DNA of 64,000 bases from Byssovorax sp. Its GTDB lineage: Bacteria > Myxococcota_A > Polyangia > Polyangiales > Polyangiaceae. Positions 61,915-64,000 of the stretch are shown in pieces. Where the stretch lies: NCBI GenBank assembly GCA_025362495.1, contig JANYGI010000133.1:31597-95596 (forward strand), written 5' to 3'. The position numbers and the translations under genes were made by a program. The notes below the pieces were generated by a model that was given only the letters and a program-made list of their open reading frames with translations, ran no database searches and was not told the DNA's origin. The first letter of the stretch is position 1; every line of letters begins with the position of its first letter.

Positions 61915-62940
61915 TCAAAGCCGAACCACGCGACTATCTTCGCGCAGCACCCACGGTGCGCTCGTGGAGTACGCCTCCGTTCCACCAATGGGCAGAGGAG
62001 GGGCATCCGTGAGCGCCGTGAGCCCGGCGTCTCGGAGCTGAATCCCCCTCTCGGTGAGTCGATAAACGGAGGCGAGCATCCGGTTGTCGGGCTGCTTCGG
62101 TCCAGCCGCACGCTCCACCGCCGCGTTCGATGCAAAGGCTGCCCATTGATTCAGCCGGTGCGCGACGAACAGGTCCCCCGTGCAGGTCGACAGCTGGCGC
62201 AGCGCCAGTCCCTCCTGGGATTTGTGAACGAACACGTCCACAGGAGTCTGCCACTCTCCCGAGAGGATGGTCAAAAGAAGCTCATCCAGACGACTGAGGC
62301 GAAGGACGCCTGCGGGCGTCCGTCCAGGAAAAAAGCACGAGAGAACCGTCCACAAGGGAGCAAGCTCTGGAAACCCTTTGATACCGCGCGAGCAACTGCT
62401 GACGAACCGTGAGGGGTTGCCATCCGTGTATCGGTCCCAAAGTTTCACCGCCCGATCGTAGCGCGTCGTCGAAAAGGGGCGGGCTCGGGCGAGCCGTTCC
62501 AGAAGCACCTTGTCCGGGTGGTCTACCACGGACGCGGTGCACTCGAACGACGGAAACGGCTCCTGGGGGAATTTCGATCGGGGCAGCGCCTCAAACTCGA
62601 GCATAAGGACGTCCCGGCTCGCGATCCCTACATGGCGTAGCCAGCTACAGGTTCTCCAGAGGTTCACCCTCTGATCGATGCTGGCGGACACCCACACGAC
62701 GACTGGACGCTCCCAATGCACCTCAGGCGAATAGAGGCCGTCCCATTCCTCGGACGAATTCCACCACGCTTGCCGCGCCCGAGCGTGCTCCGCCGCGTCC
62801 CGGCGGCTCGGTCCGATGAGGAGGCAGTCGGCGGCACGCACTACGTTCGTCGCGCCAAGCTGCCGAAGACGATCTGTCGTGGCCGAGTCGTAGGCGACGT
62901 GAGTTGCGGAGAACAGGCCAGGGATGTTGGTCATGGTCAT
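61915..62940 (-). CDS. DUF1835-like protein
   Basis: 341 residues, cytoplasmic. An N-terminal part (about 10-130) with LLIGPSRRDA and WVSASIDQRVNLWRTCSWL, and a C-terminal part with LSRLDELLLTILSGEWQTPVDVF and TGDLFVAHRLNQWA, fit the DUF1835 plus DUF3658 layout, whose function is unknown. ATG 62940 overlaps the stop of the Cys-rich lipoprotein gene (ATGA). Assignment is by remembered pattern and is moderately sure. Confidence 0.6.
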   Translation of the reverse strand: MTMTNIPGLFSATHVAYDSATTDRLRQLGATNVVRAADCLLIGPSRRDAAEHARARQAWWNSSEEWDGLYSPEVHWERPVVVWVSASIDQRVNLWRTCSWLRHVGIASRDVLMLEFEALPRSKFPQEPFPSFECTASVVDHPDKVLLERLARARPFSTTRYDRAVKLWDRYTDGNPSRFVSSCSRGIKGFPELAPLWTVLSCFFPGRTPAGVLRLSRLDELLLTILSGEWQTPVDVFVHKSQEGLALRQLSTCTGDLFVAHRLNQWAAFASNAAVERAAGPKQPDNRMLASVYRLTERGIQLRDAGLTALTDAPPLPIGGTEAYSTSAPWVLREDSRVVRL

Positions 62941-63464
62941 TCAAATCCACATTTGTAGCATTCGCCGTACTTGTAGGGTCTATTCGCAGCGCAATCGTCC
63001 CGACAGTACGTGCAAAGACTATAGCCGAGATCGATCTCGCGCGTACAAGGCATCCCCATGTCGGTGCACGCCACGTACATATCCGCACAGGGTTTGCTCG
63101 CTTTCTTGCAGCTCTCCCTGCATGTCTTGTACCCGGCGTAGGCGCCCTCCTGGCACGACTTGCGCTGCGCGTCGTCCTGGACTTTCCCGCACGTCGTGGC
63201 TGCGGTCTCGTAGCTCGCGAGGCACTTCTCGGTGCAGGGGCTCTGCTCGGCGATGTTGCAGTCGGCCTCCGGGATCTTGAAATCGTTCGGGTTCGGCGGC
63301 GAATCGCCGTTGTCCCCGGTTCCGCCCGAGGCGATGACGGGACCGCTCCCTACCCCTCCGTTCTTGTCACCCTCTCCGACAGGCCAGCACTCCCCGACGG
63401 TGCGGTTGCACGCGGCGAAGCTCGGGAGAATGACGGCTGCCGCAATCCACAGGTAGCTTTTCAT
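62937..63464 (-). CDS. Cys-rich secreted lipoprotein
   Basis: 175 residues. Signal with SFAAC lipidation site, Gly-rich spacer, then a compact domain with about 16 Cys in CxxxC and CxxC spacing (CTEKC, CRESC, CTYC, CRDDC, CYKCG), probably all disulfide-bonded. ATG 63464 is set by GTGAGG upstream, which overlaps the stop of the preceding gene. Its stop overlaps the DUF1835-like start. Could be a secreted effector, adhesin or structural protein; no homology is claimed. Confidence 0.68.
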   Translation of the reverse strand: MKSYLWIAAAVILPSFAACNRTVGECWPVGEGDKNGGVGSGPVIASGGTGDNGDSPPNPNDFKIPEADCNIAEQSPCTEKCLASYETAATTCGKVQDDAQRKSCQEGAYAGYKTCRESCKKASKPCADMYVACTDMGMPCTREIDLGYSLCTYCRDDCAANRPYKYGECYKCGFE

Positions 63465-63471
63465 TTCGACC

Positions 63472-64000
63472 TCACTTTGAATTCCAGCGAAACACGGGCC
63501 CGGCAACGACCATCGCCGCCACGCCGCCGCGAAGCACAAGACTGCTTCCGCTCACCCAATCCACATTCGCGCTCAGTGATACCCCCAGCGGTCCGGTGAA
63601 GAACAGATCGGCGCGGGCATTCACGCCGGGCGCCAGGCCAGCGACGCGCCCACAAAAGAAGCCTCCGCACGATGCCATGGAGTAGATCGCCAGCGAAGGA
63701 CCAGCGCTCAAATTAACGTTGTCCCACGCATAGGCGATGGAGATCGTGGTGTGATTGTAGACGCCGAGGCCGATCCCGTTCATCGAGGGTAGAATGCTCA
63801 ACGCATCATGAGCCGCGAGCGTGAACCCGCTCTCCGCGGACCATGAAGTCCCCGCGTTCGGACTCACCGCGAGGTGGGGAACAGCGCCGGCCAGAAACCC
63901 TCCCACGTTCACGCCGGCAGTGATCTCGATCGCCTCTGCCGGAGTCGGAGCTACAATGAAGACAAACAACGCCGTCCCCGCCATCCATCGCGCTCTCGCC
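63472..64000 (-). CDS. Exported protein, 5' end probably outside the window
   Basis: At least 170 residues from an in-frame ATG at 63984. The frame stays open to the window edge, with Arg-Ala-Arg-Trp before the Met, so the true signal-peptide start likely lies beyond base 64000. Seen: AGTALFVFIVAPTPAEA signal, then alternating beta-strand segments with GLGVYN, SAGPSLAIYS, GVNARADLFFTGPLGVSLSANVDWV, fitting a small outer-membrane beta-barrel. Four to five blocks of this type are too few to name a family. It runs into the Cys-rich lipoprotein gene after 7 nt. Confidence 0.6.
   Translation of the reverse strand, partial: ARARWMAGTALFVFIVAPTPAEAIEITAGVNVGGFLAGAVPHLAVSPNAGTSWSAESGFTLAAHDALSILPSMNGIGLGVYNHTTISIAYAWDNVNLSAGPSLAIYSMASCGGFFCGRVAGLAPGVNARADLFFTGPLGVSLSANVDWVSGSSLVLRGGVAAMVVAGPVFRWNSK

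Overview
The window is a high-GC stretch of a Gram-negative bacterium, most likely a myxobacterium of the Polyangiales/Sorangiineae type. This rests on very GC-rich third codon positions, two Hanks-type Ser/Thr kinases (one with a membrane anchor and PEGA domain), many lipoproteins with DAG- or Ser/Gly-rich linkers, Cys-rich lipoproteins ending in lamin-tail domains, and proteobacterial markers (YqgE/AlgH, RpoH, a bacterial A-type RNase P RNA, HME-RND efflux). It is an inference from gene content, not a phylogeny. No tRNA, rRNA, CRISPR array, transposase or integrase was found.

Layout. 1-3 kb: 3' part of sbcC and algH. 3-7.7 kb: five coupled or closely spaced genes (RibD-like reductase, MDR dehydrogenase without zinc ligands, a 6-pyruvoyltetrahydropterin-synthase-fold protein that has lost key catalytic and zinc residues, a GT4 glycosyltransferase, an alpha/beta hydrolase); this is the best candidate for an undescribed pathway. 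7.8-13.4 kb: a His/Lys-rich OB-like exported protein and an HME-RND pump with its adaptor, whose leader carries two perfect inverted repeats. 13.4-17.5 kb: a methyltransferase, an XPB helicase/Bax1 (DUF790) pair, and a lipoprotein. 17.6-24.8 kb: FkbM methyltransferase, GT2-TPR glycosyltransferase, Uma2-type nuclease with a heptad-repeat tail, kinase, hydrolase, acyltransferase. 24.8-31.3 kb: a beta-propeller-like lipoprotein, an orphan formate dehydrogenase alpha subunit, and rnpB with its terminator. 31.3-33 kb: rpoH and an ErpA/IscA-type A-type carrier. 33-39 kb: two tandem Cys-rich lamin-tail lipoproteins, then a kinase coupled to a zinc-ribbon protein. 39-46.3 kb: a split NTT/HEAT transporter plus cyclic-nucleotide-binding protein, and a tandem pair of GT-C membrane glycosyltransferases. 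46.4-52.2 kb: a duplicated two-gene unit (S41-like secreted protein plus DAG-linker lipoprotein, twice), all four genes overlapping by 4 nt. 52.2-57 kb: a propeller-like secreted protein, an M49-like EF-hand metallopeptidase lipoprotein, a TPR protein, a methyltransferase.

57-64 kb looks accessory: small, poorly known genes and less extreme base composition. It contains a five-gene minus-strand run (exported protein, Cys-rich lipoprotein, DUF1835-like protein, and two small proteins that are paralogs of each other), then a six-copy GAGC-N-GCTC repeat array spaced 36-39 nt, lying directly upstream of an ECF-type sigma factor with a long C-terminal extension, followed by a membrane/zinc-finger protein and a ribbon-helix-helix protein.

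Several convergent gene pairs are separated by perfect hairpins without a T-tract, whereas rnpB and the A-type carrier gene have classical hairpin-plus-T terminators.
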